A DNA stretch of 64,000 bases, taken from assembly GCA_965229335.1 (NCBI GenBank), contig OZ245874.1:124001-188000 (forward strand), written 5' to 3'. Below are positions 7,954 through 16,748 of this stretch, in pieces. The notes below the pieces were generated by a model that saw only the letters and a list, made by a program, of their open reading frames with translations, was not told where the DNA came from and did no database searches. The translations under genes and the position numbers were made by a program. Source of the stretch: JAFKFH01 sp017307375 (GTDB taxonomy: Bacteria > Pseudomonadota > Alphaproteobacteria > Ferrovibrionales > Ferrovibrionaceae). How positions within the stretch are numbered: the first letter of the stretch is position 1; every line of letters starts with the position of its first letter.

Positions 7954-10900
7954 ATGACGCTTCCCATCGATCTCTACGACAGTCCAGCCTTCACGCTGGT
8001 GCCGCAGCATCTGACCGACGTCCCCTACTGGAAGCGCCATATCCCCTTCGCGTTCCTCGCCATCGAGCTGTTGCGGCCGCGGATCCTGGTCGAGCTCGGC
8101 ACCCACAAGGGTGACTCCTACATGGCGTTCTGCCAGGCGGTCGCGGCGCTCGGCACCGGCACGCGCTGCTATGCGGTCGACCACTGGATCGGCGAGGAAA
8201 CCTCGGGCCTGCATCCGGCCGGCCTGTACGACTGGCTGAAGCGGCTGCACGATCCGCTGTACGGCGATTTCTCGCTGTTGATGCAGACCAGCTTCGACGA
8301 CGCGATGCCGAGCTTCGCCGACGGCTCGATCGACCTGCTGCATATCGACGGCATGCACACCTACGACGCGGTGCGCCACGACTTCGAGACCTGGGCGCCC
8401 AAGCTGTCCGACCGCGCCGTCGTGCTGATGCACGACGTCAACGAGTTCCAATCCAATTTCGGCGTCTGGAAATACTGGCGCGAGTTGCAGCCGCACTATC
8501 CGACGTTCCTGTTTCCCTACGGCCACGGCCTGGGCGTGGTCGGCGTCGGCCGTGACATCCCGGAAGCGTTCCGCCGGCTGTTCGAGCTGGGCGACGAGGA
8601 TCGCCAGCGCTTCTTCCAGGTCATGCACGCGGCCAGCAACCGCATCTTGCTGAAGACCGCCCAGGACGACCTGACGGCCCTGCGCGAACAATACGGCATC
8701 GCCATCGGCGAGCGCGACCAGGCCCGCCAGGGCTGGAGCGACACGGCCGAGACCGCCCGCACGCTGTCGCAGCGGGTCGACGACCTCGGCCGCGAGTTGC
8801 AGGCGTCGCATGATCTTCTCGCACGCGAACAGCAAGCGGCCAGGGACGCGCAACACGCGGCCCAGGAGACGTTCCGGCGTGCCAGCGAGGCGGCGCGCCT
8901 CGAGCGCGAGACCCAGATCAGGAACATGATGGCCGAGCAGGTCCGCGCCGAGGAGGAGCGAACGTTGCGCTTCGCCGACATGCTGCGCACCTTCCGCGAA
9001 TCCGCCCACCGCCTGGCGTTCCTCGCCGAGCTGGTCCCCGATCCGTCGCCCGAGCTGCAGAGCCTGCGGCTGCGCTGCCTCGAACTGACCAGCCACCCGA
9101 TCAACCCCGACATCGAGGAGGTCGAAGGGCTGATGGGGTACACGCTGCACAGCCTGCACCAGCTGGAGGCCGACTATCGCGCCCTGTTCGCCCGGATGGG
9201 CGTCGACGCGACCGGCCCGCAGAACGCCGACCTCTACGGTCGTACCGCCGTTCGCGCCGGCATGAAGCTGCTGCGGCTGTGGATGGCGTTCTGGCGCGTC
9301 GCCGGCCCGCCCGGCAGCCGGCGCCGCCGGGCGTTGAGCCTGCCGCTGCGGGCGCTGCGCGCCCTGCGCCTGCATGGCCTGCGCGGCACCGCGGCGCTTG
9401 CCCTGGCTCGGCTGCGCCGCCGCGACGATGCCGTGCTACCGCCGGGCGTCACCTTGCGCCCGGCCGACCAGGCCGTGGGCGAACCGGCCGCCTATGGCGA
9501 CTGGATCCGCAACGGGGCCGGCGCGCTGCTGGCCGGCAAGCTCGACGAGCGGGCGGACGATCCGACGATCAGCGTCATCCTGCCGGTCTACAAGGTGAAG
9601 TCCGACGTGCTGGCCCTGGCGATCGACAGCGTGATCCGGCAGACCTATCCGAAATGGCAGATCTGCCTGGCCGTGGCCGAGGACGAGGGGTCCGAGAACT
9701 GCCTGCTGGCGGCGGAATACGCCCGCAAGGACAGCCGCATCACCTATCGGCGGCTGGCCGAGAACAAGGGCATTTCGGGCAATTCCAATGCCGCGCTGGA
9801 AGATGTGACCGGCGAGTTCGTCGCGCTGCTCGACCATGACGACGAACTGGCACCCGAGGCCTTCGCCACCCTGATCGCCGAGGCGCGCCGCCGGCCGGAA
9901 GTCGACTTCTGGTACACAGACAAGGATTCGGTGACCGCGGCCGGCGAACGGCGCGTCAACCTGCTGCTCAAGCCCGACTGGTCGCCCGAGATGATGTTCT
10001 CGGTCAACTACCTGACCCATCTCGACCTGATCCGCACCCGTGTCCTGCGCGAGATCGGCGGCTGGAACGGCGAGACCGACGGCGCCCAGGACTGGGACCT
10101 GTTCCTGCGCGTCGCCGAACACGGCGCCGTGGTCGCCCGGGCGGCCGGGGTGCTCTACCACTGGCGCATTATCGCCGGCTCGACCTCGACCGGCGTCGCC
10201 GCCAAGCCCTACGTGCCCAAGGCGCAGCTGCGCACGCTGCAGGGCTATGTCGACCGGCTGGGCCTGCCGGCCCGGCTGGAGCCGAACCCCGTGACCGGCT
10301 TCCGCCTGCGCTGGCCGAATGCCACGGGCACCGGCCTGCTGCTGCTGCTGGCCGACCCGGCCATGTTCGACGCGACCGCGGTGACACGCGCGATCCTGCT
10401 GGCCCGCCGGCTGTGCCTCGGCCGCGACATGCGGCTGATCGTCTGCGCCACCGCGACCGAGGTCGGGCTATATGCCGAGGCCGACGGCGACGTCCAGATC
10501 GTGACCGGCACGGACCTCGCCGAGGCCGTCACCCGCGCGGTCGCCGAGCATGCCGCGGCAACCGTGACGCTGCTGTCTTCCGGGGTGACCGCGGCTGCCG
10601 GCGACCTGCTGGCCGAGCATACCGGCTGGCTCGCCCATCATCGGGAAATCGCCTTCGTCACGTCGCTGGTCTTCGACCGCGGCGGCAAGGTGATGGAGGC
10701 GGGCTGCGCCGTCGACGCCCGCCCGGTCGCCCATCCGATGTTCCGCGGCGACGAACGCACCACCTTCGGCTGGTTCGGCAGCCCGTCCTGGTACCGCAAC
10801 TGCCGCGCCGCCAGCCCGATCGCGGTGACCTTCCGCCGCGACGATCTGGCCGCCGCGCTGGCCGCGCTGCCGCCCGGCTCGGCCGATATCGGGGCGATGA

Positions 10901-11082
10901 CGACCGCAGCCTGCCTTGCCGCCGTCGCCGACGGCCGCCGCGGCCTGGTCAACCCGCATAGCTGGGTGCGCTACGGCCTCGACGTGCCGGAGATGCCCGA
11001 GTTCGACGACAGCGTCGGCCAGGACCCGTTCTTCCACCCGGCCTTCGCCGGGGTCAGTCCGCTGGTGCTCAAGACGAACTGA
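7954..11082 (+). CDS. Methyltransferase - coiled coil - family 2 glycosyltransferase fusion
   Basis: Protein of 1042 residues. Residues 1 to about 205 form a class I SAM-dependent methyltransferase (VELGTHKGDSY at about 48; LLHIDGMHTYD at about 130). Residues about 235-345 are Glu/Gln/Arg/Ala-rich heptads predicting a coiled coil. Residues about 538-760 are a GT2 domain (ISVILPVYK, metal-binding LLDHDDELAPE at about 625, QDWDLFLRV at about 709). The last 280 residues resemble a second GT-A-like module without obvious catalytic acids. The ATG at 7954 was preferred to an upstream TTG at 7876 that adds a poor sequence. It faces a Wzm/Wzt export operon, suggesting polysaccharide assembly or end-modification. 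Confidence 0.85.
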   Translation: MTLPIDLYDSPAFTLVPQHLTDVPYWKRHIPFAFLAIELLRPRILVELGTHKGDSYMAFCQAVAALGTGTRCYAVDHWIGEETSGLHPAGLYDWLKRLHDPLYGDFSLLMQTSFDDAMPSFADGSIDLLHIDGMHTYDAVRHDFETWAPKLSDRAVVLMHDVNEFQSNFGVWKYWRELQPHYPTFLFPYGHGLGVVGVGRDIPEAFRRLFELGDEDRQRFFQVMHAASNRILLKTAQDDLTALREQYGIAIGERDQARQGWSDTAETARTLSQRVDDLGRELQASHDLLAREQQAARDAQHAAQETFRRASEAARLERETQIRNMMAEQVRAEEERTLRFADMLRTFRESAHRLAFLAELVPDPSPELQSLRLRCLELTSHPINPDIEEVEGLMGYTLHSLHQLEADYRALFARMGVDATGPQNADLYGRTAVRAGMKLLRLWMAFWRVAGPPGSRRRRALSLPLRALRALRLHGLRGTAALALARLRRRDDAVLPPGVTLRPADQAVGEPAAYGDWIRNGAGALLAGKLDERADDPTISVILPVYKVKSDVLALAIDSVIRQTYPKWQICLAVAEDEGSENCLLAAEYARKDSRITYRRLAENKGISGNSNAALEDVTGEFVALLDHDDELAPEAFATLIAEARRRPEVDFWYTDKDSVTAAGERRVNLLLKPDWSPEMMFSVNYLTHLDLIRTRVLREIGGWNGETDGAQDWDLFLRVAEHGAVVARAAGVLYHWRIIAGSTSTGVAAKPYVPKAQLRTLQGYVDRLGLPARLEPNPVTGFRLRWPNATGTGLLLLLADPAMFDATAVTRAILLARRLCLGRDMRLIVCATATEVGLYAEADGDVQIVTGTDLAEAVTRAVAEHAAATVTLLSSGVTAAAGDLLAEHTGWLAHHREIAFVTSLVFDRGGKVMEAGCAVDARPVAHPMFRGDERTTFGWFGSPSWYRNCRAASPIAVTFRRDDLAAALAALPPGSADIGAMTTAACLAAVADGRRGLVNPHSWVRYGLDVPEMPEFDDSVGQDPFFHPAFAGVSPLVLKTN

Positions 11083-11125
11083 AATCCGGGGGCAGCCGAT
11101 CGGGTCGGATCGGCTCCCGTCCCGG

Positions 11126-12379
11126 CTACAGGTTCAGGATGCCGCGGAAATGGTCCGAGACCTTGCGCATCTGGGTCTCCCAGTCGCCGTGTTCGCCGCC
11201 GATGGTGTCGATCGCGCCCTGCCGCAGCGGGGCGAAATCGTCGTAGCGCTCGATCGCTTCCCCGACCTTGGCCGCCAGCACGCTCGCGATCGGCGGGGCC
11301 AGCAGGCAGTTCTCGCCGTCGCGCAGCAGAAAGCCCGAGACCGGGTTGTGATTGGTGACCAGTAGGCAGCCCGACGCCATCAGCTCGAACGGCAGGTAGG
11401 ACGGATGCCGGGTCATCATCAGCGTCAGCCCGATATGGCAGGACCGGTAGAGGTCGCCGGTGCCGGCATAGCTGAGCATGTTCAGGTTGGTGACGATCCC
11501 CTCGAGCCCGTGTTCGGCCGGGTTCCAGCCGGCCCCGGCGCAGAGCAGCTCGACCCGGTCGCCATGGCGCGCCTTGACCCGGCGCAGGGTCGCGGCCAGC
11601 AGCTCGAACGCATTGCGCGGATGGCCCGGCCGGGCATAGGAGAACACGCGGATCCGGTCGCTGCCGCGGCGATTGTCGGGGACCGGGGCGTGGAACACCG
11701 ACGGTTCGATCGCCGGCATGAACGAGATCGCCTCGCCGCCGAAATCGCGGCGATAGATCGCGGCGAGCTGGTCGGTGTTGGTGATCGCACGATAGCCGAA
11801 GCGGTAGGTCGCCTCGACCAGCGCCGAGATCGTGCCGGCCGGATAGAACAGCGGCTCGTAGTCCTGGATGAAATAGTACTTGAAGGCGCTGTTGCGCACC
11901 CGGGCCAGCGTGAAGGCGGTGGTCCACAACGTGGCGATCGACACGGTCGCGTCCGGTATCGCCTGCAGCTTGGCGATGCTGTCGAGGGTGTCGACCTCGA
12001 CGTCGGCGAGATCGGGAAAGACCGAGACGATCGACTGCCGCAGGGCCGCGGCGTCGCCCTGGCCGCAGATCAGGAAACGCTGGCGCATGCCGAGGGTCCG
12101 GCGCAGATGGGCGGCGCACCGGACGATCGTGCGGGCGCCGCCATAGGCGACGTTGTCGAGCGGCGGGATGTACCAGGCGCAGACCGGCGGCGACAGCCGC
12201 CCGGCCAGTTCCGGCTGCTGCTGGGGCGCCGCCAGATCCTCGGGCAGCAGGTCCATGACGTCGGCCAGCGCCCGGGCATCGTGCACGTAGGCATCCTGCC
12301 GCGGCACGAAGGGCGCGAAATGCGGCGCCAGGCGCGGGGCGATGCGGTTGAAGAGCAGTCGGGCCGTATGTTTCAGCAT
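11126..12379 (-). CDS. WsaF-like GT-B glycosyltransferase
   Basis: Glycosyltransferase of 417 residues resembling the rhamnosyltransferase WsaF. Visible features are CAWYIPPLDNVAYGGARTI near the N-terminus, YYFIQDYEPLFYPAG in the middle, and the C-terminal donor-site segment LPFELMASGCLLVTN. The ATG at 12379 follows GGATCGAACG; a GTG at 12406 in the same frame would add nine residues. It lies 33 bases after the ABC permease gene on the same strand and is probably transcribed with it. The sugar added is not certain; rhamnose is suggested only by family resemblance. Confidence 0.82.
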   Translation of the reverse strand: MLKHTARLLFNRIAPRLAPHFAPFVPRQDAYVHDARALADVMDLLPEDLAAPQQQPELAGRLSPPVCAWYIPPLDNVAYGGARTIVRCAAHLRRTLGMRQRFLICGQGDAAALRQSIVSVFPDLADVEVDTLDSIAKLQAIPDATVSIATLWTTAFTLARVRNSAFKYYFIQDYEPLFYPAGTISALVEATYRFGYRAITNTDQLAAIYRRDFGGEAISFMPAIEPSVFHAPVPDNRRGSDRIRVFSYARPGHPRNAFELLAATLRRVKARHGDRVELLCAGAGWNPAEHGLEGIVTNLNMLSYAGTGDLYRSCHIGLTLMMTRHPSYLPFELMASGCLLVTNHNPVSGFLLRDGENCLLAPPIASVLAAKVGEAIERYDDFAPLRQGAIDTIGGEHGDWETQMRKVSDHFRGILNL

Positions 12380-12412
12380 CGTTCGATCCGTTGATGGGGC
12401 CGGCACGCCGCG

Positions 12413-13237
12413 TCAGATGACGTCGGCGAAGCCCTTCTTGGTCTTGAGAAACCAGACAAGGCCGATCCAGGCCACCGCGTAGCCGACCACCAGGTGGCGG
12501 ACGAGGGCGAGCCAGTCGGGCCATTTGCCGAAGATCAGGCAATCGCGCGTCGCCTCGATCGCCGGGGCGATCGGGTTCAGGTCGACCGCCCAGAGATAGT
12601 CCGGCGGGATGGCCGACGACGGGTAGAAGATCGGCGTGAGGAACATCAGCCCGGTGGTGAGGAGTGCCACCAGCTGCTTGATGTCGCGCAGGAAGACGCC
12701 CAGCGAGGCGAGGATCCAGGTAAGGCCGAGCGTGATCAGGACCAGCGGCAGCACGGTCAGCGGCACGGCGAGCGCGCTGAGCGGCGGCAGGCCGACCAGC
12801 CACAGATGGGCCAGCAGCAGCACGGCAAAGGCGATCAGGGCGTTGAACCCGGCCTGCAGCGCCGCCACCCAGGGCATGATTTCCAGTGGGAACACCACCT
12901 TCTTCACATAGGCGACGTTCTCGAGCACCAGGCCGGGCGAGCGCGTCACGCATTCGGCGAAGAAGTTGAACAGGATCAGCCCGGTGAACAGGATCAGCGC
13001 GAAATGCCCCGTGCCGGCCTGTTCGGGCACGGTCCAGCGCACCGGAAAGATCACCCCGAACATGAAGGTGTAGATCGCCAGCATGATCAGCGGCGTCACC
13101 ACCGTCCAGGCGGCGCCGAACAGCGTGCCGGTATAGCGCGCGGCGATCTCGCGGCGCACCAGCCGCGAGACCAGCGAACGGTCGCGCCAGAGCACGGCGA
13201 CAACCTCGGACGGTGCCAGGCGTGGACGTGCATTCAT
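12413..13237 (-). CDS. wzm: Polysaccharide ABC exporter permease (Wzm-type)
   Basis: ABC-2 type membrane subunit of 274 residues with six predicted helices. The N-terminal cytoplasmic part (LVSRLVRREIAARYTGTLFG) and the C-terminal LVWFLKTKKGFADVI end are typical of Wzm/KpsM/RfbA permeases. It pairs with the ATP-binding subunit encoded 54 bases upstream and exports undecaprenyl-linked polysaccharide across the inner membrane. It lies between the ATPase and a WsaF-like glycosyltransferase, the standard context for ABC-dependent O-antigen or capsule export. Confidence 0.92.
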   Translation of the reverse strand: MNARPRLAPSEVVAVLWRDRSLVSRLVRREIAARYTGTLFGAAWTVVTPLIMLAIYTFMFGVIFPVRWTVPEQAGTGHFALILFTGLILFNFFAECVTRSPGLVLENVAYVKKVVFPLEIMPWVAALQAGFNALIAFAVLLLAHLWLVGLPPLSALAVPLTVLPLVLITLGLTWILASLGVFLRDIKQLVALLTTGLMFLTPIFYPSSAIPPDYLWAVDLNPIAPAIEATRDCLIFGKWPDWLALVRHLVVGYAVAWIGLVWFLKTKKGFADVI

Positions 13238-13291
13238 CGGATCAACATCGCTTGCGAAGGAAACAGGACGGCGGGCAGGGCGCGCAACGGA

Positions 13292-14605
13292 TCACGCCCC
13301 GTCGACGGACATGGTGACGTCGAGCATCGGCACCCCGATCAGCCCGCGGCCGTGATCGGCATGGCTGACCCGGAAGAACATCGCGTCGTGCAGCCACTGG
13401 TGCTGGACGTGATCGGCCAGGGTGCCGTCGGCGATCGCGGCCGAGACGGCATAGTCGCCGTTTTCGAGGAACGGCAGGACGAAGCGGAACGAGGCGGAGA
13501 CGGTATCGCCGGGCTGCGCCGAGCGCGGCGCCCGCGGATGGCTGCTGAAGGTGTTGCGGTTGAACAGGACCTGGCCCAGCCGGTCCTTGACGATGAAGCC
13601 GAGGATCGGGTTCTGCAGTTCGGTCGCGACCTGGGCGCGGATCGTCAGTTCGACTTCCTCGCCGCCTTCGAGGCTGGCGCCGGCGGCCGCGTCGACGGCC
13701 TGCAGCGTCACCGAGACGATCCGGGCGCCGCCCTGCCCGAAACCGGCGCTGTCGGGGTCGAAGTCGAAGACCTCGACCCGTGGCGGCGCCGGGTTGTTGA
13801 CCGCCGCCGCCGGGGTCGGCAGCGCCCGGCGCTGATGGTTGGCGAAGCGCAGCGAGGCGCCGCCGTCGGCCTCGGCGTAGATCGAGGCCAGATAGGCCTC
13901 GACCACCTCGCGCGGCTCGCCCTCCATGCGGACGTGGCCGGCATCGAGCCAGATGACCCGGTCGCAGAGCCGCGCCATCGCGCCGGTATCGTGGCTGACG
14001 AACAGGATGGTGCCGCGCTTGCGGAAGCCTTCGATGAAGCGCATGCATTTCTGGGTGAAGGCGGCGTCGCCGACCGACAGGATCTCGTCGATGATCAGGA
14101 TGTCGGCATCGACATGGGCCGCCACGGCGAAGGCGAGCCGTGCATACATGCCGCTGGAATAGAACTTGACCGGCTGGCCGAGGAAGTCGCCGATGCCGGC
14201 GAAGTCGATGATCGAGTCATAGCGTTCCTCGATCTTCTCGGGCGACAGGCCGAGCAGCGAGGCGGCCAGCCGGACGTTCTCGGCCCCGGTGAACTCCGGA
14301 TTGAAGCCGGCTCCCAGTTCGAGCAGGGCGGCGATGCGGCCGTTGCGCACGACTTCGCCGGTGGTCGGCTCGACCGTGCCGGTGACCATCTGCAGGAAGG
14401 TCGACTTGCCGGCGCCGTTGCGCCCGATGATGCCGATGCTCTCGCCCCGCGCGATCGTCAGGTCGACGTCGCGCAGCGCCCAGTATTCGTCGTAGAGACG
14501 CCGCTGGCCGCGCCAGAACATCTGCAGCAGACGGTCGATCGGCCGACGGTAGATCGCATAGCATTTGCCTAGCCGGCTTGCGGCCAGCACCGGTTCGCCG
14601 GACAT
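13292..14605 (-). CDS. wzt: Polysaccharide ABC exporter ATPase with C-terminal carbohydrate-binding domain (Wzt-type)
   Basis: ATP-binding subunit of 437 residues. Walker A is GRNGAGKST (61-69), the signature is YSSGMYARL (149-157, the Wzt variant of LSGGQ), and Walker B is ILIIDE (169-174), followed by the SHD switch. Residues from about 260 to the end form an extra beta-rich domain as in Wzt proteins that recognise a modified non-reducing chain end. Presence of this domain means export probably depends on a terminal modification, fitting the methyltransferase-coiled coil fusion encoded nearby. Starts at ATG 14605, divergent from the TylF-type gene. Confidence 0.92.
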   Translation of the reverse strand: MSGEPVLAASRLGKCYAIYRRPIDRLLQMFWRGQRRLYDEYWALRDVDLTIARGESIGIIGRNGAGKSTFLQMVTGTVEPTTGEVVRNGRIAALLELGAGFNPEFTGAENVRLAASLLGLSPEKIEERYDSIIDFAGIGDFLGQPVKFYSSGMYARLAFAVAAHVDADILIIDEILSVGDAAFTQKCMRFIEGFRKRGTILFVSHDTGAMARLCDRVIWLDAGHVRMEGEPREVVEAYLASIYAEADGGASLRFANHQRRALPTPAAAVNNPAPPRVEVFDFDPDSAGFGQGGARIVSVTLQAVDAAAGASLEGGEEVELTIRAQVATELQNPILGFIVKDRLGQVLFNRNTFSSHPRAPRSAQPGDTVSASFRFVLPFLENGDYAVSAAIADGTLADHVQHQWLHDAMFFRVSHADHGRGLIGVPMLDVTMSVDGA

Positions 14606-14772
14606 TTACTCGTTCTGCCCTTGTGACACATCAGCCTCGGATTGCAGCGGCCCCCGGTAATAGCGGCTGGCGGCCCGGGGCACAATACCATCGCGAAATT
14701 GCCGGTTTCCCCTGACGGCCCGCTGTGCTATCGACGCCGCTTGATCCCCAATCCGAACGGTAAGGCAGCACG

Positions 14773-15528
14773 GTGACCGCGACCGACCTCTATATCGATC
14801 TGCTCAAGCGCAGCCTGACCAACATGATCTACCTCGACGCCGAGATTCCGAACATCACGGACGAGGAATACGCAGCCCTGCTCGACCGCCGCACCACCGG
14901 CAGCGATACCCCGCGCCCTCCGTTCGCCCTGACCCTGATCGGCTGGAAGCGGATGACCAACGTCCAGGAACTGGTCGAGCGGGTGCTGAAGGAAGGCGTG
15001 CCCGGCGACATGTTCGAGGCCGGGGTGTGGCGCGGCGGCGCCGCCATCCTGATGCGCGGGATTCTTGCTGCCTATGGCGATACCCAGCGCCAGGTATGGG
15101 CGGCCGACAGCTTTGCCGGCCTGCCGCCGCCGCGGCCCGACCTCTACCCCGCCGATGCCGGCGACGAGTTCTACAAGGAAGAGGCGCTGGCGGTCAGCCT
15201 GCCCCAGGTCAAGCGCAACTTCGCCCGGTTCGGCCTGCTGGACGACCAGGTTCGCTTCGTCGAGGGGTATTTCCACGAGACGCTGCCCAAATGCGAGGTC
15301 GAGCGCATCGCCGTGCTGCGCCTGGACGGCGACATGTACGAATCGACGATCGAGGCGTTGCGCGCCCTCTATGACCGGGTCAGCCCCGGCGGCTTCATCA
15401 TCATCGACGACTACGGCTGCCTCGCCTCCTGCCGGCAGGCCGTCGCCGACTTCCAGGCCGAGCGCGGCTTCACCGCGGAGATGACCGTGGTCGACTGGAC
15501 CGGCGTCTACTGGCGCAAGCCGTTCTGA
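14773..15528 (+). CDS. TylF/MycF-type O-methyltransferase
   Basis: SAM-dependent O-methyltransferase of 251 residues acting probably on a sugar. It matches the TylF/macrocin family: TLIGWKRMTNVQELVERVL, the SAM loop MFEAGVWRGGAAILMRG, AADSFAGLPPPRPD, the metal site LRLDGDMYESTIEAL and IIIDDYG. The start is GTG at 14773, preceded by a weak AAGGCAG ribosome-binding site. It is divergent from wzt with 167 bases between, which contain no clear operator. Sugar O-methylation of the exported polysaccharide is the simplest role. Confidence 0.88.
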   Translation: MTATDLYIDLLKRSLTNMIYLDAEIPNITDEEYAALLDRRTTGSDTPRPPFALTLIGWKRMTNVQELVERVLKEGVPGDMFEAGVWRGGAAILMRGILAAYGDTQRQVWAADSFAGLPPPRPDLYPADAGDEFYKEEALAVSLPQVKRNFARFGLLDDQVRFVEGYFHETLPKCEVERIAVLRLDGDMYESTIEALRALYDRVSPGGFIIIDDYGCLASCRQAVADFQAERGFTAEMTVVDWTGVYWRKPF

Positions 15529-15797
15529 GGGCCTGCGCCTCTCGACAAATCTGACTCCGGACATTGACGACGGCGGGATGGCGGTAATTTGATACGTCAT
15601 CCCACTGATCGCTTGAGTCTGCCTGTACCGCTGTGCCAAAATCCGCGCCACTTGCAATCCCAGCCAGGATCCGCATGCCGGCACCCGTTACCGGCAGGGC
15701 GGGCCAAGCCAGGGGCGCCCGGGCGCGGCGGCATCGCCGCCGGAACGGGCGGCGGTCGGGGGGCCGCCATGCCTTTGGCCAGATTTGAGAGAGGGTT
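15529..15797 (+). other. Long leader region before the exported unknown protein
   Basis: A 269-base gap. A TTGACG at 15564-15569 with an AT-rich stretch about 17 bases on could be a promoter. Further on, a GGCGGC-ATC-GCCGCC hairpin is visible around 15727-15742. If the promoter is right, the gene has a leader of roughly 190 bases. I recognise no known riboswitch. Confidence 0.3.
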
Positions 15798-16514
15798 ATG
15801 AGAATGGCAAAACTCGATGCGGCCCGCGCCGCCGCGGTCAGCCTGCTGATGTTGACGATCGGTTCCAGTGCGGTCGCCCAGGACAAGCCGACGACGCCGG
15901 CGCCCGCGCCGCAACAGGCCGCCGCCCCGCAGGTCCCGCTGGCCCCGCCGCCGACCTCGGCCGACTGTTCGCTGACCGCGTTCGATCAGGCCTGGGCACG
16001 CGACGCCTTCGCCACCGAACAGGCCCCGGACGCCAGCATCCAGGCCGGCGCCGATTTCGCCATCTATGTCAGCCGCTACGAGGCGATCGGCAACGCCCCG
16101 TTCGACAAGACCCCGGTCTATTCCGAGGAAAGCCAGTCGATCGTGCCGCTGGTCGGCGTCGGGCGCGGGATTCGCGCCGAAGTGCGCCGGATCGAAGGGT
16201 CGGACACGCTGTCGGTGGTCACGGGCTTCGCCTATGCGACGCGGATGCAGGGCAACGAGGCGATCGAGGTCACCGTGCGCGCGGTCGAACTGGCCGGCGT
16301 CGAGCGCCAGCAGAAGCCGGATGGCACGTCGGTGATCCGCCCGCTGTGCCGGGCGACGGTCGCCACCGGGCTGGTGCCGGTGAACTGGAAGTCGAAGTCG
16401 CTGACCCGCCAGGAGCGTTTCGCCCAGTCGGCCCTGCCCTTCGCGGTCGCGCCCGACAAGCGCGAGCGGGTCGACATCGCGGTGGCCGCAAACCTGCTGA
16501 AGAAGCCGAACTGA
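15798..16514 (+). CDS. Exported protein of unknown function
   Basis: Protein of 238 residues with a Sec signal peptide (about residues 1-28, ending SSAVAQD), a Pro/Ala-rich linker (about 29-55) and a mature domain starting with a Cys in SADCSLTAFDQAW. No known family is recognised. A GAGAGAGGG ribosome-binding site lies 2 bases before the ATG at 15798 and 8 bases before an in-frame ATG at 15804, so the second ATG may be the true start. It is followed by a 10-bp GC-rich hairpin at 16540-16565 without a T-tract. Neighbours do not indicate a role. Confidence 0.72.
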   Translation: MRMAKLDAARAAAVSLLMLTIGSSAVAQDKPTTPAPAPQQAAAPQVPLAPPPTSADCSLTAFDQAWARDAFATEQAPDASIQAGADFAIYVSRYEAIGNAPFDKTPVYSEESQSIVPLVGVGRGIRAEVRRIEGSDTLSVVTGFAYATRMQGNEAIEVTVRAVELAGVERQQKPDGTSVIRPLCRATVATGLVPVNWKSKSLTRQERFAQSALPFAVAPDKRERVDIAVAANLLKKPN

Positions 16515-16574
16515 GACAGCCGATCTGAGGCCGCGCGGCGCCGGGCCTGTCCGACCAGGCCCGGCCGGCAGCGC

Positions 16575-16606
16575 AAAAAAAAAGGCTGCACGGAGAACCG
16601 GCAGCC
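16575..16606 (-). terminator. Intrinsic terminator of the small RNA
   Basis: Read on the minus strand: stem GGCUGC (16606-16601), an 11-base loop, GCAGCC (16589-16584), then nine U residues (16583-16575). No minus-strand gene lies downstream of it, so it ends the small RNA and possibly read-through from the thiolase gene. Confidence 0.85.
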
Positions 16607-16657
16607 CAAGTCTTAGGGAGGAAACGCCCAGGAAGGGCGAACGACGCCGAAGCGTCG
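16575..16657 (-). ncRNA. Candidate small RNA, MmgR/alpha-r8-like
   Basis: A minus-strand transcript of about 83 bases is predicted between a strong promoter and an intrinsic terminator, with no reading frame. In order: a hairpin CGACGC-UUCG-GCGUCG (16657-16642), a hairpin CGCCC-UUCCU-GGGCG (16639-16625), then an unpaired UUUCCUCCCU (16624-16615), then the terminator stem. The decamer UUUCCUCCCU is, as I recall, the conserved exposed core of the Sinorhizobium MmgR (alpha-r8) family, which limits PHB storage and can pair with ribosome-binding sites such as those of phasin mRNAs. The neighbour upstream is an acetyl-CoA acetyltransferase. The 5' end is estimated from the promoter. Confidence 0.75.
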
Positions 16658-16663
16658 AAACCA

Positions 16664-16692
16664 TATTTATGCTGCAGTGCAGCAAGTGTCAA
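16664..16692 (-). promoter_or_regulatory. Promoter of the small RNA with a PhaR-type operator in the spacer
   Basis: On the minus strand: a perfect -35 TTGACA (16692-16687), a 17-base spacer, and a -10-like TAAATA (16669-16664). The first part of the spacer next to the -10 (16670-16684) is the perfect palindrome TGCTGC-N3-GCAGCA. This contains CTGC-N3-GCAG, the site reported for the PHB-responsive repressor PhaR in Rhodobacter and Paracoccus. A repressor bound there would block polymerase. No phaR gene is in the window. Confidence 0.7.
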
Positions 16693-16748
16693 GTACTTTA
16701 CGCACGCCCGTTCCGAATTTTCCGGATCCGGCGGCAACCCTGCGGAAT

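Noticed and set aside
16540..16565. GC-rich hairpin after the exported unknown protein as its terminator
   Set aside because: The 10-bp stem is perfect but is followed by A residues rather than T on the plus strand, so intrinsic termination is unlikely; the A-run belongs to the minus-strand small RNA terminator.
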